DNA from: Megachile rotundata
Taxonomy: Eukaryota > Arthropoda > Insecta > Hymenoptera > Megachilidae
DNA length: 64,000 nucleotides
Direction: 5' to 3'
Assembly (NCBI RefSeq): GCF_050947335.1
Contig: NC_134993.1
Coordinates: 15,376,001-15,440,000, forward strand
The notes beneath the pieces are model-generated. The model was given only the letters and a program-made list of their open reading frames with translations. It was not told where the DNA came from and did not search any database. Below are positions 1 to 12,469 of the stretch, in pieces. A program made the position numbers and the translations under genes. Every line of letters starts with the position of its first letter. The first letter of the stretch is position 1.

Positions 1-719
1 CGTTGGAATTCCAGCGCTTGGTAATTCGATGCGTTGGAATTCCAGCGCTTGGTAATTCGACGCGTGGTAATTCCAGCGCTTGGTAATTCGATGCGTCGCA
101 ATTCCAGCGCTTGGTAATTCCACGCGTGGTAATTCCAGCGCTTGGTAATTCGATGCGTCGCAATTCCAGCGCTTGGTAATTCCACGCGTGGTATTTCGAC
201 GCGTGGTAATTCCAGCGCTTGGTAATTCGATGCGTTGGAATTCCAGCGCTTGGTAATTCGACGCGTGGTAATTCCAGCGCTTGGTAATTCGATGCGTCGC
301 AATTCCAGCGCTTGGTAATTCCACGCGTGGTAATTCCAGCGCTTGGTAATTCGATGCGTCGCAATTCCAGCGCTTGGTAATTCCACGCGTGGTATTTCGA
401 CGCGTGGTAATTCCAGCGCTTGGTAATTCGATGCGTTGGAATTCCAGCGCTTGGTAATTCGATGCGTTGGAATTCCAGCGCTTGGTAAATCGATGCGTGG
501 TAATACTACGCGTGGTAATTCGATGCGTTGGAATTCCAGCGCTTGGTAATTCGATGCGTGGTAATACTACGCGTGGTAATTCGATGCGTTGGAATTCCAG
601 CGCTTGGTAATCCGATACGTTGGAATTCCAACGCGTGGTAATTCGATGTGTCGCAATTCCAGCGCGTGGTAATTCGATGCGTCGCAATTCCAGCGCTTGG
701 TAATTCGACGCGTGGTAAT
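1..719 (+). repeat. ACGCGTGG minisatellite array (15-bp units, CGCTTGG subtype)
   Basis: The window opens inside an array of 15-bp units built on GCGCTTGGTAATTCGA, ATGCGTTGGAATTCCA and ACGCGTGGTAATTC. The units are arranged in higher-order 30-45 bp blocks. The mix of GCGTTGGAATTCCAGCGCTT blocks closely matches the array at 35.8-37.1 kb. The left edge is outside the window. Confidence 0.95.
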
Positions 720-2459
720 TGCAGTGATCTGCAATTTTGAGAGAACCTATGAAACTAAGTCCTCTTCTACCATACAGGGACACATGTGGTACCACCCCCG
801 TACACTCTAAATAAATGAACAATTTCTATTAACGTTAGTATCAGATTAAAGTAAAAATTTGCAGCCTTTCAGAATCAGGCCTTTCAGAAGATGTGGATCT
901 CTTTAACCCCATTTACCCTAAAATTTGTCCAGCGTTACGGAACGCAACGGGTGTGCCTAGTGGACGTATAACGGTAACAGCCTCTGTCTCTCCAGCCCTC
1001 GGTCCCAGAAACAAGCAGGCAGTCGTAAAAAGGGTGGTGAACCCGCGGGGAAGTTTTTGAACGAGCTTCTGGCCCTTTAACACGCGTTACGGTGTAATTT
1101 CAGCGGCAGAATCGCTCTAAACGATATTCCGTGGCAACGAGGACGCCGGCCCGTCGAGTCTCGAAACTTTTCCTCGGTGGTTTGAGGGGGTGGTTGTCTG
1201 GGCAGCGGAGGGGGTTCGGTGCGTTAAGAAGCAAAAAATCAAGGAGACTGGCGCCAAAGCCAACCGGGGGTGGTTTAATATTTAGATTCAATTACGAAAA
1301 GAAAGAAGGCATCGTTATGCGGCAAATTGTCGCAGCCTGCTGGACCGCGAGGGGTGGCCTTGCTGGGGGATGAAAAGAAAAAGTAGGGGTGGCTGTTATA
1401 TCGCGACGTAATGGACGCGGAACACCGCCGGGTTGGTTACTTTACGAAAGTTATTGTTATTGGACACAGCTGAGATTTGCTGTCTCTTAAGACTTCTTTT
1501 ACACCCTCTCTAAATTACCGGAAAGCTGGTTAACGAACGGGGAGGAGTTTACTTAGAATCTTTTTTGTAATTGAGTGCATATTATATAAGATTATACAGG
1601 GATGGTTTTTTTGTGAAATACCTTTAACCAATACATATTTTAATCATACAATTAAAACTACCCTTAGGACTTAACCTAACAAAAGGATCAACAATATAAA
1701 AATTATAAAAGAGTATAAATAGTTAATAAATATAGAAGTAACAACCAGGACGTCGACCAAAGCCGTATCGGATCAATTCCTTGTGGCAGTCAATTACATA
1801 ACCCCAATTAACCCCTTCGGAGGGGCTGCCTTGTTCGTCCTGCCACTCGTGCGCCCCCCGTCCCCTCGTGGAGAGACGAAAACGAGCTGACCGTCGGCCG
1901 TTAGGCTAAAAATGCAGTCTCCGCTTTATTTCCCGCGCTTGAAAATAGCCCATGAGCCACCGCGGTCGTAGTCGCTGCGGTGATGCTGGTGGGGGATGGG
2001 TAACGGCGGGTCGGTGAGACGGGGGTGGGGGAACAGCAACGACGGTGCCGAGCATTTTCGGAGTGGGGTCAACCCCCGCCCCGGCCTTGGGGGTGGAGGG
2101 AGCGCATTTACGCTCGACACACTCACACCGAAGCGGGTTCCCGCTGGACGCGATGCACATGGACTCTTATACAGGGTGTTTCGACTCAAAAATCTTTTTA
2201 TATTACCCTCTCCCTCCTTTTCATGTTCTCCAACTTCCTTCATTTGCAATTTACTTCGTTGCTTTTGGGTCACGCAAACTTCCTCTATATTTTGGACGTA
2301 GATGTAGAATGTATGATGTACATTTTGGATGTACGTTCTTTTTATTTGATATAACACCTTCATTTATAGTGTCGACTCAGATATTGGCCAAGGGGTTGAA
2401 GTTATTAAAGATAGTACATTACTATGTAGTATGAAAGTTATTACATTACAAACCAAGAG
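720..2459. other. Intergenic or 5' intronic sequence, no gene seen
   Basis: Non-repetitive sequence with a GC-rich patch at about 1830-2160. Several short frames overlap there on both strands, none with a recognisable domain, and I do not support them as genes. It may be an early NfI intron or sequence upstream of the gene. Confidence 0.5.
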
Positions 2460-3720
2460 GTAGATGTGCATCATGGTTGCGTCATGGGTGCGTCACGACA
2501 GGGTTGTGTGCGTCAGGAGTGCGTCACGACTGTGTCATGTACATGAGTGCGTCATGTGTGTCATGGGTGTGATGTTATTATGGAACAAGCAGTTAGCACC
2601 GTCCTTTAATACATTCTATCTGTGCGTCACGAGTGCGTCATGACTGTGTCGTGTACGTCATGAGTCCGTCATGTGCGTCATAAGAGTGATGCTATTATGG
2701 AACAAGCAGTTAGCACCGTCCCTCGGTACATTCTAACAGTGCGTCACGAGTGCGTCATGGCTGCATCTTGTACGTCATGAGTGCGTCATGTGCGTCACGA
2801 GTGCAATGCATTATTATAGAGCAAGGAGTTAGCACCGTAAATGTTCCTCGATATATTTTATCAGTGCGTCGTGAGTGCGTCATGACTGCGACTTGTGCGT
2901 CACGAGTGCATCTTGTGCGTCACGAGTGCAATGCATTATTGTAGAGCAAGGAGTTAGCACCGTAAATGTTCCTCGACATATTCCAACAGTGCGTCACGAG
3001 TGCGTCATGACTGCGACTTATGCGTCATGAGTGCGTCGTGTGCGTCACGAGTGCGATATGTTATTGTAGAGGATAGAGTTGACTCCGTAAATGTCCCTTG
3101 ACATATTCCAACGGTGCGTCACGAGTGCGTCACGACTGCGACTTGTGCGTCATGAGTGCGTCGTGTGCGTCACGAGTGCGATATGTTATTGTAGAGGATA
3201 GAGTTGACTCCGTAAATGTCCCTTGACATATTCCAACGGTGCGTCACGAGTGCGTCACGACTGCGACTTGTGCGTCTCGAGTGCGTCATGAGTGCGTCGT
3301 GTGCGTCACGAATGCGACACGTTACTGTAGAGCGAGGAGTTGACTCCGTAAATATCTCACGAGATATTCTATCAGTGCGTCACGAGTGCGTCATGACTGC
3401 GACTTATGCGTCACGAGTGCGTCATGAGTGCGTCGTATGCGTCACGAATGGGACACGTTACTGTAGAGCGCGGAGTTGACTCCGTAAATGTCTCTCGACA
3501 TATTGCAACAGTGCGTCATGAGTGCGTCATGACTGCGACTTATGCGTCACGAGAGCGTCGTGAGTGCGTAGTGTGCGTCATGTTACTGTAGAGCGAGGAG
3601 TTGACTCCGTAAATATCCCACAAGATATTTCGTCAGTGCGTCACGAGTGCGTCATGACTGCGACTTATGCGTCGCGAGTGCGTCATGAGTGCGTTCCGTG
3701 CGTCACGAGTGCCCCTCCTC
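2460..3720 (+). repeat. TGCGTCA-rich minisatellite with 125-136 bp higher-order period
   Basis: The core GAGTGCGTCA is repeated about every 10 bp in blocks, separated by a unique-looking spacer (gttattgtagagcgaggag, then ttgactccgtaaatgtc). The spacer recurs at 3085, 3210, 3346, 3482 and 3607. TGCGTCA is the complement of a CRE/AP-1-like half site, TGACGCA. The small plus-strand frames rich in Cys-Ala-Ser-Arg and His-Glu-Cys-Val are read-throughs of the repeat and are not proteins. Confidence 0.93.
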
Positions 3721-5149
3721 ATCGTAGAACAAGCATTAACACTAAAAGTGTCCTTTACCACAAAAAAATTCGAAAGATTTTGAACGTAGCGAGTTCCTCG
3801 ATGACCTTAACCCGAAATAGTCTGACGTAGTACTACGTTGTGGATTCTAAAAAAAGATTTTTTGGAAACTATTCAATTTTGTTTCTTTCGAGTTTCACGT
3901 CTCTCGAGCAGTCGCGATGCAGGATCGTGTTTTTAAGGGTCTGACCTGAAATCGAGATTACGTGGTACTACGTCCTAGGAGAAAATAAGGGAGTTCAAAC
4001 AACATAATACGGTTTCACGAGCAGAAGAGACGGTAAACATCGTCGGCGCGCAAGCAACGCGAACCTCAGACATACTTTCAACAAAACTGTCCCCTACCTC
4101 TTCTCGAAAACTTTCTACTCTGGTTTCCAAACTCGCCCGATTTCCCGGATTCAACTTCGTCCGCCTTTTTGGCCCACTTCACCGGTGGACAATCAGTGTC
4201 GGGGATAAATTGTGAGGTGGTAATTAGATGAGCAGAGTGGTCGTGAAAGTTCCTGAGGGCGGCTATGAAACATCGCTGACTTTGAATCGCTGTGGAGTTG
4301 TTTTTGAGTCGCGGGTGCATTAGTGAACAAATCTTGCTAATTTAATTTTCATTCAAAAATATCACTGGCGCGTACAAAGTACCATACTCGAATATTCGAA
4401 GATAAATTTGAATGCAAAACAAGATTTTAGAGAGAAAATGACAGATACCACCCGGTATATGCACGTCCGCTAAATTCATTCTCGGCAACGAGCGTAGTGC
4501 GTAATTTCGGTGCACTTTAACGCAGCGAATATAGGAGTAATTATGCTCGTGAAATTAAAAAAGGAAAAGAGGACCATCGAGAGAAAAAATTGTAGAAGCA
4601 CCTATTCCAAAATTGAAAGCATACGCGACATATGTGGCGTATAATTGAATGACCGCTAACGAGAGAAGTACAGTGCGTGTCCCTCTAGCGGCGAGTGAAA
4701 TTAACCTCCGGAAAAAAGGCGAGCTTAGCACCAGGAAAATGATTGCGCGTAGCAGCGACTGTACGGCAATCGACTAGAAAGAAGAAGGGAATCCTGTCTG
4801 AAAGGAAAGCAAAGTGGCCGTTGAGAAAAGGCGGCAACCTGTTTTCCCTTTGTTCCTGGTCCTCGGCGTCGCTGTGTTTTGTGTTTATAGAAGGACTCGC
4901 AGCGAGATGTAAAACGGAAATAGAAGCGGCTGAGAGAGCTTCGATGCTCTTCCGCGTTCCAACAATCTAACCGTGGACAAACTTCTTCTCTCCGTCTTTT
5001 CCCTCCTCTTTATTCCTGTCTTGGCTTTGTTTCGCCTGGATATTGCGATTGAGCCTCCCCCGTGTTTCCGCGGGATTACCTCTGTGGCCCACTTCTTTTT
5101 TCCTCGACCATTTCACGATTGTTGACAATCGGGCAGTATTTGTCTGCGC
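3721..5149. other. Unique AT-rich sequence, nothing recognised
   Basis: No exon-like block, no tandem repeat and no RNA gene stood out. The short frames at 4078-4320 and 4743-4970 lack any motif. Confidence 0.5.
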
Positions 5150-6290
5150 ATTCCTGATACTGCAAGTGGTAATATAACGCGCGGTGATTTGACGCGTCTA
5201 AATTCACCGCGACTTAATACGTTGTCATATGTACGGCACATCATGGCGATATAATGAGTGGCAAACATAGCATGCGTCGTATCTAATATATGGCAATATA
5301 ACACGTGACAATATAGTGCGTTACAATTCTAACACATATTGAGTTTAATACATGGCGATATAATGCGAGACAAATTTAATACGTGTCGAATCCAACGTGT
5401 GGTAATATAACGCGAGAAAAATTTAATACGTGTCGAATCCAGCGCGTTGCAATATAACACGTGGCAATATAGCGCGTAACAATTCTAACCGTATCGAATT
5501 CAACGCGTGGCGATATAACGCGAGAGGAATTTTATTCGGGTCGAATCCAACGCGTGGCAATATAACACGTGGCAATATGGCGCGTAACTATCCTAACCGT
5601 ATCGAATTCGACGCGTGGCGATATAACGCGAGACGTATTTATTACGTGTAGAATCCAACGCGTGGCAATATAACGCGTGGCGATATAACACGTGGCAATA
5701 TAGCGCGTAACTATCCTAACCGTATCGAATTCAACGCGTGGCGATATAGCGCGAGACGAATTTAATACGTGTGGAATCCAATGCGTGGTAATATAACGCG
5801 TGGCGATATAACCCGTGGCAATATAGCGCGTAATAAACCTAACACGTATCGAATTTAATGCGTGGCGATATAACGCGAGACGAATTTAATACGTGTAGAA
5901 TCTAACGCGTGGCAATATAACGCGAGACGAATTTAATACGTGTCGAATCCAACGCGTGGCGATATAACGCGAGACGAATTTAATACGTGTCGAATCCAAC
6001 GCGTGGCGATATAACGCGAGACGAATTTAATACGTGTCGAATCCAACGCGTGGCGATATAACGCGAGACGAATTTAATACGTGTAGAATCCAACGCGTGG
6101 CAATATAACGCGTGGCGATATAACCCGTGGCAATATAGCGTGTAATAAACCTAACACGTATCGAATTCAACGCATGGCGATATAACGCGTAGTAAATCTA
6201 ACACGAGTCGAATTTAATATCCGGCAATATAACGAGTGACTACCACGTACTAACTCGTGAAGATCCAACGCGTGAAAGTTGCTTAAGAAG
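5150..6290 (+). repeat. 47-bp tandem repeat related to the ACGCGTGG family
   Basis: The unit has AACGCGTGGCGATATAACGC followed by GAGACGAATTTAATACGTGT. Consecutive copies at 5941, 5988 and 6035 are almost identical, giving a 47-bp period. Flanking copies are degenerate, with variants such as CACGTGGCAATATAGCGCG. It shares the ACGCGTGG core with the dominant minisatellite but is AT-richer. Confidence 0.9.
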
Positions 6291-7199
6291 AATTGCAACA
6301 ACCATGCAATACAAATAGAGTTTATTGTATTATCATAGAATGCGTAGAATAATAAAACGTGAAAATCCAAGTAGAATAGGTCGCCCATTCTGGAATAATC
6401 GCATCGAGTTATCGTATCTAAACGTCCGGTGGACCTTTCTTTTTCTCCCACTGTATTTACGTTCAATTTCACCGTGAGTCTAATGTAACGAGAGCTCGTT
6501 GGCTCGAAGTGAGACGAATTCGATTGCTCGGTTCGTGGCTGGAAAGAGGGAGGCGATCGAACGACCTGCACGTACGTGAATGTCGTACAGAGAGAAAAGC
6601 ATAAAAATGAACCTAACCGCCTTCCCGAGATTTATTTATCGGCGAGACTTACGGATTTTATTCAATACCGCACTCGTCCTGCCTTTGAATTTTATCATTG
6701 TCGGATAAGCCTTGATCGAATATTTTATCGGGAGTTTCTGATACTTCACTAAAATTTACTCTGTTTTAAAAGAGCAACGATGGTTCGATTGATAACCAAA
6801 TGATAAGAACGGTAAAACGCGAAGGTCTCAGCTCCGAGATTCGCATCGTTTTTCTCGCACGAGAAAATTTCAAGCACGTATCAGAGGCTCGCGCACAGAA
6901 ATGTCACGAAGACACGCTCGACCCAACTGTGGGAGAGAGACCTGGTGCAGTTACGGTGCATCCTGCATAAAGCCGATCAAGTATGCCGAGTGTGAAGGAG
7001 GGCCGCGAGTGCACCGGCCACGTATATCGTGACATGCGTATGTACATCTAGGCGCGGCAGTTTACCTCGTTCACGCCAGCGATTTCTCGAGCGCGATGCT
7101 ATTCGCGCTATCCGCGAGCGATACGTGATGTGCTCGTCTAGATTCGACTCCATCGGACACGATCTGACTACGATCCAATATAAATCGACTTGATCCGAT
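6291..7199. other. Unique sequence, nothing recognised
   Basis: No coding exon, tandem repeat or RNA gene is visible. Antisense frames at 6167-6571 and 6977-7216 have no motif support. Confidence 0.45.
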
Positions 7200-8115
7200 T
7201 CGATTTGGCTCGACACATTTGACCTGATTCAATTTCATTCCATTTGAATCGACTGCTGAATTTACACGACTTCGCTCAAGTTTGCTTGACCGAGCACGAT
7301 AATACTCGAATTTATACGATTTGACTCGAGTTCGCTTGACCAGATACGACTGTAGCCGAATTTACACGATTTGACTCGATTAAGTTTGACCGAGTGCGGC
7401 AGCAGTCGAATTTACACGACTTGACTCGATTCAACTTGACTGAATCCGACTGTAGCCGAATTTACACGATTTGACTCGAGTTTGCTTGACCAGATACGAC
7501 AGCAGCCGAATTTACACGACTTGACTCGACTAAACTTGATCGGCTACGACAATAGCCGAATTTACACGACTTGACTCGATTAAACTTGACTGAATCCGAC
7601 AGTAGTCGAACTTACACGACTTGACTCGATTAAACTTGACTGAATCCGACTGTAGCCGAATTTACACGACTTGACTCGAGTTTACTTAACCAGTTACGAG
7701 TGCAGTCGAATTTACACGATTTGACTCAACTAAACTTGACCGGCTACGACAATAGTCGAATTTACACGACTTGACTCGATTAAACTTGACTGAATCCGAC
7801 AGCAGCCGAATTTACACGACTTGACTCGAGTTTACTTAACCAGTCACGAGTGCAGTCGAATTTGCACGACTCGACTCGATTAAACTTGACTGAATCCGAC
7901 AGTAGCCGAACTTACACGACTTGACTCGACTAAACCTGACCGGTTCCGACTATAACCGAATTCGCACGATTCAATGCTTCGCCCGACCCAACAGCAACCG
8001 AATTCACTCTGACCCGATTCAATTTCACTCTGACCCGATTCAATTTCACTCGACCCGATTTTCCCGCCCCGATTTGCCCGACAATCTCCGACTTGACCCG
8101 ACAATAACCGACTAG
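7200..8115 (+). repeat. 50-bp tandem repeat (ACACGACTTGACTCGA)
   Basis: The unit begins TTTACACGACTTGACTCGAT and continues TAAACTTGACTGAATCCGAC with a short AGTAGCCGAA end. The copies at 7561, 7611 and 7661 show the 50-bp period. The right end decays into GACCCGATTCAATTTCACTC repeats of about 19 bp near 8010-8060. The frames covering 7880-8346 are products of the repeat and its flank. Confidence 0.9.
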
Positions 8116-8459
8116 ATTTAACTCCGCGAAGTTTGGCAGGTTGTGCGTGGAAAGTACTAGGCGGGATAGATCGCGTCGCGGTGGCGATGCATTCCGCGCG
8201 CTTTCGATGCATTTCTCAGGGACCTTATGCACCGGTGCATTTGCTATTCCACGGGTGACGAGGGCCGCCGTCGAGCGTGCGCCGCATAAACGGCCGTGTG
8301 AAGCAGACTCGGGTCGACGAGCGCGGTCGTCTTCGTGCTCGTTCACCTATCTGGCGCGATGCTCGACTTTGCGAGATTTTCGTGCTGACTATAACAAGTG
8401 CTTTTACTTCTTTAAAATTAACGCGAACTTTCTTCTATAGTTACTATCATATTTTAAAA

Positions 8460-8970
8460 CATAACTTGCAGAGATGTTGGAGTCTGAGGATGCATAGGGT
8501 GTTTAGGGTGCTTAGGGACATAAGGAACATGTGGAGTATAGGAATATAGAGATATAGACACGTGGACATAGCATAGGATCTTTCTTCGATAGTGTCGCAA
8601 TTTTAAAACGTAGCTTGCAGAGGTATTGGAATCTGAGGATACACAGGGTGCTTAGGATGCATAGGGACATAAGGAACATGTGGAGTATAGGAATATAGAG
8701 ATATAGACACGTGGACATAGCATAGGATCTTTCTTCGATAGTGTCGCAATTTTAAAACGTAGCTTGCAGAGGTATTGGAATCTGAGGATACACAGGGTGC
8801 TTAGGATGCATAGGGACATAAGGAACATGTGGACATAGCATAGGAGCTTTCTTCAATAGTTTCGCAATTTTAAAACGTATCTTGCAGAGGTATTGGAGTC
8901 TGAGGCATAGGGTGCTTAGTATGTATAGGGACATAAGGAACACGTGGAGCATAGGAATATAGAGATATCA
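8460..8970 (+). repeat. 149-bp tandem repeat, about 3.5 copies
   Basis: The motif CTTGCAGAGGTATTGGAATC recurs at 8614 and 8763 with an older copy at 8465, giving a 149-bp period. A fourth copy at 8881 has lost about 31 bp. Each unit contains AGGAACATGTGGAGTATAGG and a short GATATAGA run. Confidence 0.88.
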
Positions 8971-8989
8971 ATAGATGTAGAGATGTAGA

Positions 8990-9270
8990 TCAACAGAGGT
9001 ATACATCCACTGCAGGTGTAGAGATTTGGAGATGTGGGAATCTGGAGATGTGGGAACCTGAAGATATAGAAATCTGGGGATAAGTCTCTGGTGTTATAGA
9101 AATCTGAGGTGTAGGAATCTGGAGATGTGGGGACCTGAAGATATAGAAAACTGGATTACTGGGATAAGTCTCTGGTGTTATAGAAATCTGAAGTGTAGAT
9201 CTTCAGGGTTGCAGAAACCTGAGCATATAGAAATCTGGAGTTATAGAAATCTAGGATGTGATTCAAGAAT
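8990..9270 (+). repeat. Short degenerate repeats (ATAGAAATCTGGAG)
   Basis: Imperfect units of about 14-20 bp alternate GAGATGTGGGAACCTGAAGA and TATAGAAATCTGGGG. They decay gradually to unique sequence after 9270. Confidence 0.75.
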
Positions 9271-9914
9271 GTAGGATCTGGAGAATCCCAATAATAGTGA
9301 TCTCTGTATAATTTAATTTCCTTATATACCCAATTCCCATACCCCATCTGTGTATACCTAATTCCACCATCAACACCACTGAACCCTAATTCAACTCAGT
9401 CCACTTCAAACCCTATTCTCCTCTCACTCGATTTATCCACCTAGTAATTCGACCTTGAAAATTTGAATTCGAAAACTAAAATCCATTTTCCCAAATTAGC
9501 ATCCGAAAGCAAAATCACCGCTAATACCCTAAACCACAGAACGTCCCAACTCCAAATTCAAAGTCCCACATCTCCTCCTCAACGAGGACCATTATTTTTA
9601 ACGATAAGAATTAAACGAGACCTCAAATTCAGCGCGATATCTTCTCAAGTATTAAACTAGTATAAAACTCAGGGAGAAGGTCAAGATATCGAAGCGAAGA
9701 AGAAGACACGTGGGGACGTGATCTCGCATATCGTTTACGGGAACGGTTTGAGGTCAGCGTTGCTTTGGTACCGAGCCATTGGCAGAAGTTTGTAAACTCG
9801 TGAAACTTTTCAGATCAACAGCTGCTTGTTTTCGGTACATCGAATAGGGGAGGAAACTTCTTCGGAATATGTTCTATGCAACGTTTATGATGCATTCGTG
9901 TTTGTTGGTCGACT

Positions 9915-10070
9915 TTCGGCATTCCTTTTTCTTTCGACAATTTACTTTGTCATTTCTTTTCCTTTCGACAATTGAATTCATCATTCCTTTTCCTTTCAAT
10001 TGACTTCATCATTCCTTTTTCTTTCAATTGACTTCGTCATTCCTTTTTCTTTCGACATTTGACTTTGCTA
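9915..10070 (+). repeat. Pyrimidine-rich 25-31 bp repeat
   Basis: About five copies of ATTCCTTTTTCTTTCAATTG alternate with ACTTCGTC. The sense strand is a long polypyrimidine stretch about 500 nt upstream of the NfI exon at 10577. It is too far away to serve as that exon's own pyrimidine tract. Confidence 0.75.
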
Positions 10071-10576
10071 TTTTTTAAACTTTCTGATTATTCTCTTTGC
10101 TTGATGAATTATTCTTTGGATCATAACTGAAGGTTTCATTAAAGACACTTATTGTTTGATGTTCAGTTTGAAAGCAATGCAGCAAGCAAAGCAGTTTGAA
10201 GTTTGAAGAAACTGTAGACACATAGAAATGTATAATTTTGTGACACAGTATAGCAATTGTGACTTAACCTCTTCCCGTATCATTTATTTAACAGATGCGT
10301 CAAAGAAAATTAAAATGTAACTATTTTATATTCAGGGATCTTTGATAATGTAACTTATAGATGGACCTAAATTTCAAGTAGAAGAGTATTCAAAATTTAA
10401 GTGAGGTTTGAGTGAGTTCACGAGTGAGACTCGTCAAAGTACGGGAAGGGTTAATCCTATAGGGAAGGGTTAATATAACAATTGTGACTGATAGCAGTTG
10501 ACGTACAATGTAGTTCAAAGAAAATTTAAAAAGTTTCAAAATGAGAGAGGGAGTTGAACCGTGTGGTTTGTTGCAG

Positions 10577-10768
10577 AACGAGAAGCTGGAGGTGAAACAG
10601 AAATGGGCCTCGCGGCTTTTAGGCAAATTACGAAAAGATATCACGCAAGAGTACCGAGAGGACTTCGTGCTAAGTATCACGGGGAAGAGGCCAGCCATGT
10701 GTGTCCTAAGTAATCCTGATCAGAAGGGTAAAATGCGTCGCATCGATTGCCTGCGTCAAGCCGATAAG
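10577..10768 (+). CDS. NfI: NfI exon: middle of the NFI DNA-binding domain
   Basis: This exon encodes 64 residues of the Nuclear factor I DNA-binding and dimerisation domain, which recognises TTGGC(N5)GCCAA in the nucleus. The translation contains VKQKWASRLLGKLRKDI, YREDFVLSITGKRP and CVLSNPDQKGKMRRIDCLRQ, which closely match the vertebrate NFI-A/B/C/X signature. Two of the family's four conserved cysteines are here (exon residues 42 and 58). The acceptor is the ag at 10575-10576 after a T-rich tract. The donor is gtacgt at 10769. The exon starts and ends in phase 0. The frame continues upstream to an ATG at 10541, but that stretch is intronic by homology: the basic N-terminal part of the domain, present in every NFI, is missing and was not found in the first 10.5 kb. 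It probably lies on an earlier exon outside the window. Confidence 0.95.
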
Positions 10769-11159
10769 GTACGTCTGACCATTGTCGTCTTAATCTACTT
10801 ACACCTTCATGCTGGTAAACTTGTTTCTGCCTTTCAATTTTTTCTTTGTTACAAAACCATAATTATTGAGAAGTAAGCCCTTCACAAGGTCACACTTCAC
10901 TGTACAATTTTTTAAAAAATTCCTTTTGTATTCTTAACACGTTGACTGCCACGCTAAAGTAATTTTCAGTTGCATTCAGTAGTGCTTTAATTCTTAACCA
11001 ATTTTTCTAAATATTTGCACAATATCTTGTCACATTTATTTTCCGTAGATCCATGTAATTAATGCGAGAATTTGCGGTTAGGAAAGTGACTAAATTCTTA
11101 ACAATATACTTGTTAAATCAATATGGATACTTAAGTGTCATCCATATAAGGGTGACGTG

Positions 11160-11850
11160 GCAGTCAACGTGATAAGAAGGTTCCTCATCTGAGGAAGGCC
11201 TAAACGTAGAGTCTGTAGGGACCTATACAGAAATCGTACAGAACAGTAATCTTGAAATTGCACCTCCACATGAAGTATAAAAGTATACATAAATTAGTCA
11301 AGCATAGATTAGGTATTTTTGAGAGAAGTGCCTAAGAAGGTTCCTCACCTGAGGAAGGCCTAAACGTAGAGTCTGTAGGGACCTATACAGAAATCGTACA
11401 GAACAGTAATCTTGAAATTGTACCTCCACATGAAGCATAAAAGTATACATAAATTAGTCAAGCATAGATTAGGTGTTTTTGAGAGAGGTGCCTAAGAAGG
11501 TCCCTCACCTGAGGAAGGTCTGAACGTAGAGTCTGTAGGGACCTATACAGAAATCGTACAGAACAGTAATCTTGAAATTGTACCTCCACATGAAGCATAA
11601 AAGTATACATAAATTAGTCAAGCATAGATTAGGTGTTTTTGAGAAGGGTGTCTAAGAAGGTGAAGTCCCTCACCTGAGAATGGTGTCTAAGAAGGTGAGG
11701 TGCCTCACCCGAGAAAGGCCTAAACGTAGCGTGTCTATAAAAGCCTATACAGAAATCGTACAAAACAGTAATCTTGAAATTGCACCTCCACATCGAACAC
11801 AAAAGTATACACAGATTAGTCAAGTATAAATTGGAAGCGTTAGCCAGCAA
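11160..11850 (+). repeat. 160-bp tandem repeat in the intron splitting the DNA-binding domain
   Basis: The block AAGAAGGTTCCTCACCTGAG begins at 11174, 11334, 11494 and 11654, an exact 160-bp period. Each unit contains CAGAAATCGTACAGAACAGT and ATGAAGCATAAAAGTATACA. The last copy is modified and ends about 50 nt before the acceptor of the exon at 11901. The array makes up about 60 percent of this 1132-nt intron. Confidence 0.92.
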
Positions 11851-11900
11851 TATATCAGGTGTTCGACACCAATAGGAATAGTCGGATCGTTATGTCACAG

Positions 11901-12084
11901 GTATGGAGGTTGGACCTGGTAATGGTGATCCTCTTCAAGGCAATTCCGTTGGAGTCAACGGACGGGGAACGGCTGGAGAAGACTGCGGAATGTGCTCAGC
12001 CGGGTCTCTGCGTCAACCCCTATCACATCAATGTCTCCGTCCGGGAACTCGATCTCTACCTCGCCAATTTTATCACCAGCCATG
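11901..12084 (+). CDS. NfI: NfI exon: C-terminal part of the DNA-binding domain
   Basis: This exon continues the NFI DNA-binding domain in phase 0 with VWRLDLVMVILFKAIPLEST, then DGERL, and ends with VSVRELDLYLANFITSH. The other two family cysteines are present (ECAQPGLC), so all four are kept across this exon and the previous one. RELDLYLA is the canonical end of the domain and is followed by the variable linker. The acceptor is cacag at 11896-11900. The donor is gtaagt at 12085. The exon ends in phase 1 after the first base of a Gly (or, with the cassette exon, Glu) codon. The upstream intron is 1132 nt and is largely filled by a 160-bp tandem repeat. The downstream intron is about 10.5 kb. 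Confidence 0.95.
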
Positions 12085-12469
12085 GTAAGTGATAATGCCG
12101 TTATCCTTCGATTAACTTTTCAAGCGATGCTTCATACATTGCTTTACCTTTACCTTTTTAACTGTCGCACAACTCTTTCTATTTACTGGGGTGAGTTAGG
12201 CTAGGCTTAGACTTAGACCTGGTCTACATAGGCAGAGCTAAGTATTACTGCAATTTGAAGATAAATAAAAAAACTTGATATGTTTGATATATCTCTTGTT
12301 CAGCTACCTTTGGTTGTATAAATTGACACAACTCAAAATTTATGTATAAATTATGATATTCGCGATTGTTAGATTAGGAGTGTAAGGTGCGTCACGCTGG
12401 AGGTGTATGTGCGTCACGAGTCTGACTTGACGAGGGGCAGCATTCAAGTATTTTAATATTCAGTTCTGA

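Noticed and set aside
10541..10576. ATG at 10541 as the NfI start codon
   Set aside because: It would omit the essential basic N-terminus of the DNA-binding domain, and a good acceptor (ttgcag) at 10571-10576 explains the exon border better.
11859..11900. Upstream extension of the 11901 exon in the open frame
   Set aside because: NFI homology begins exactly at VWRLDL after the cacag acceptor. The extension is intronic.
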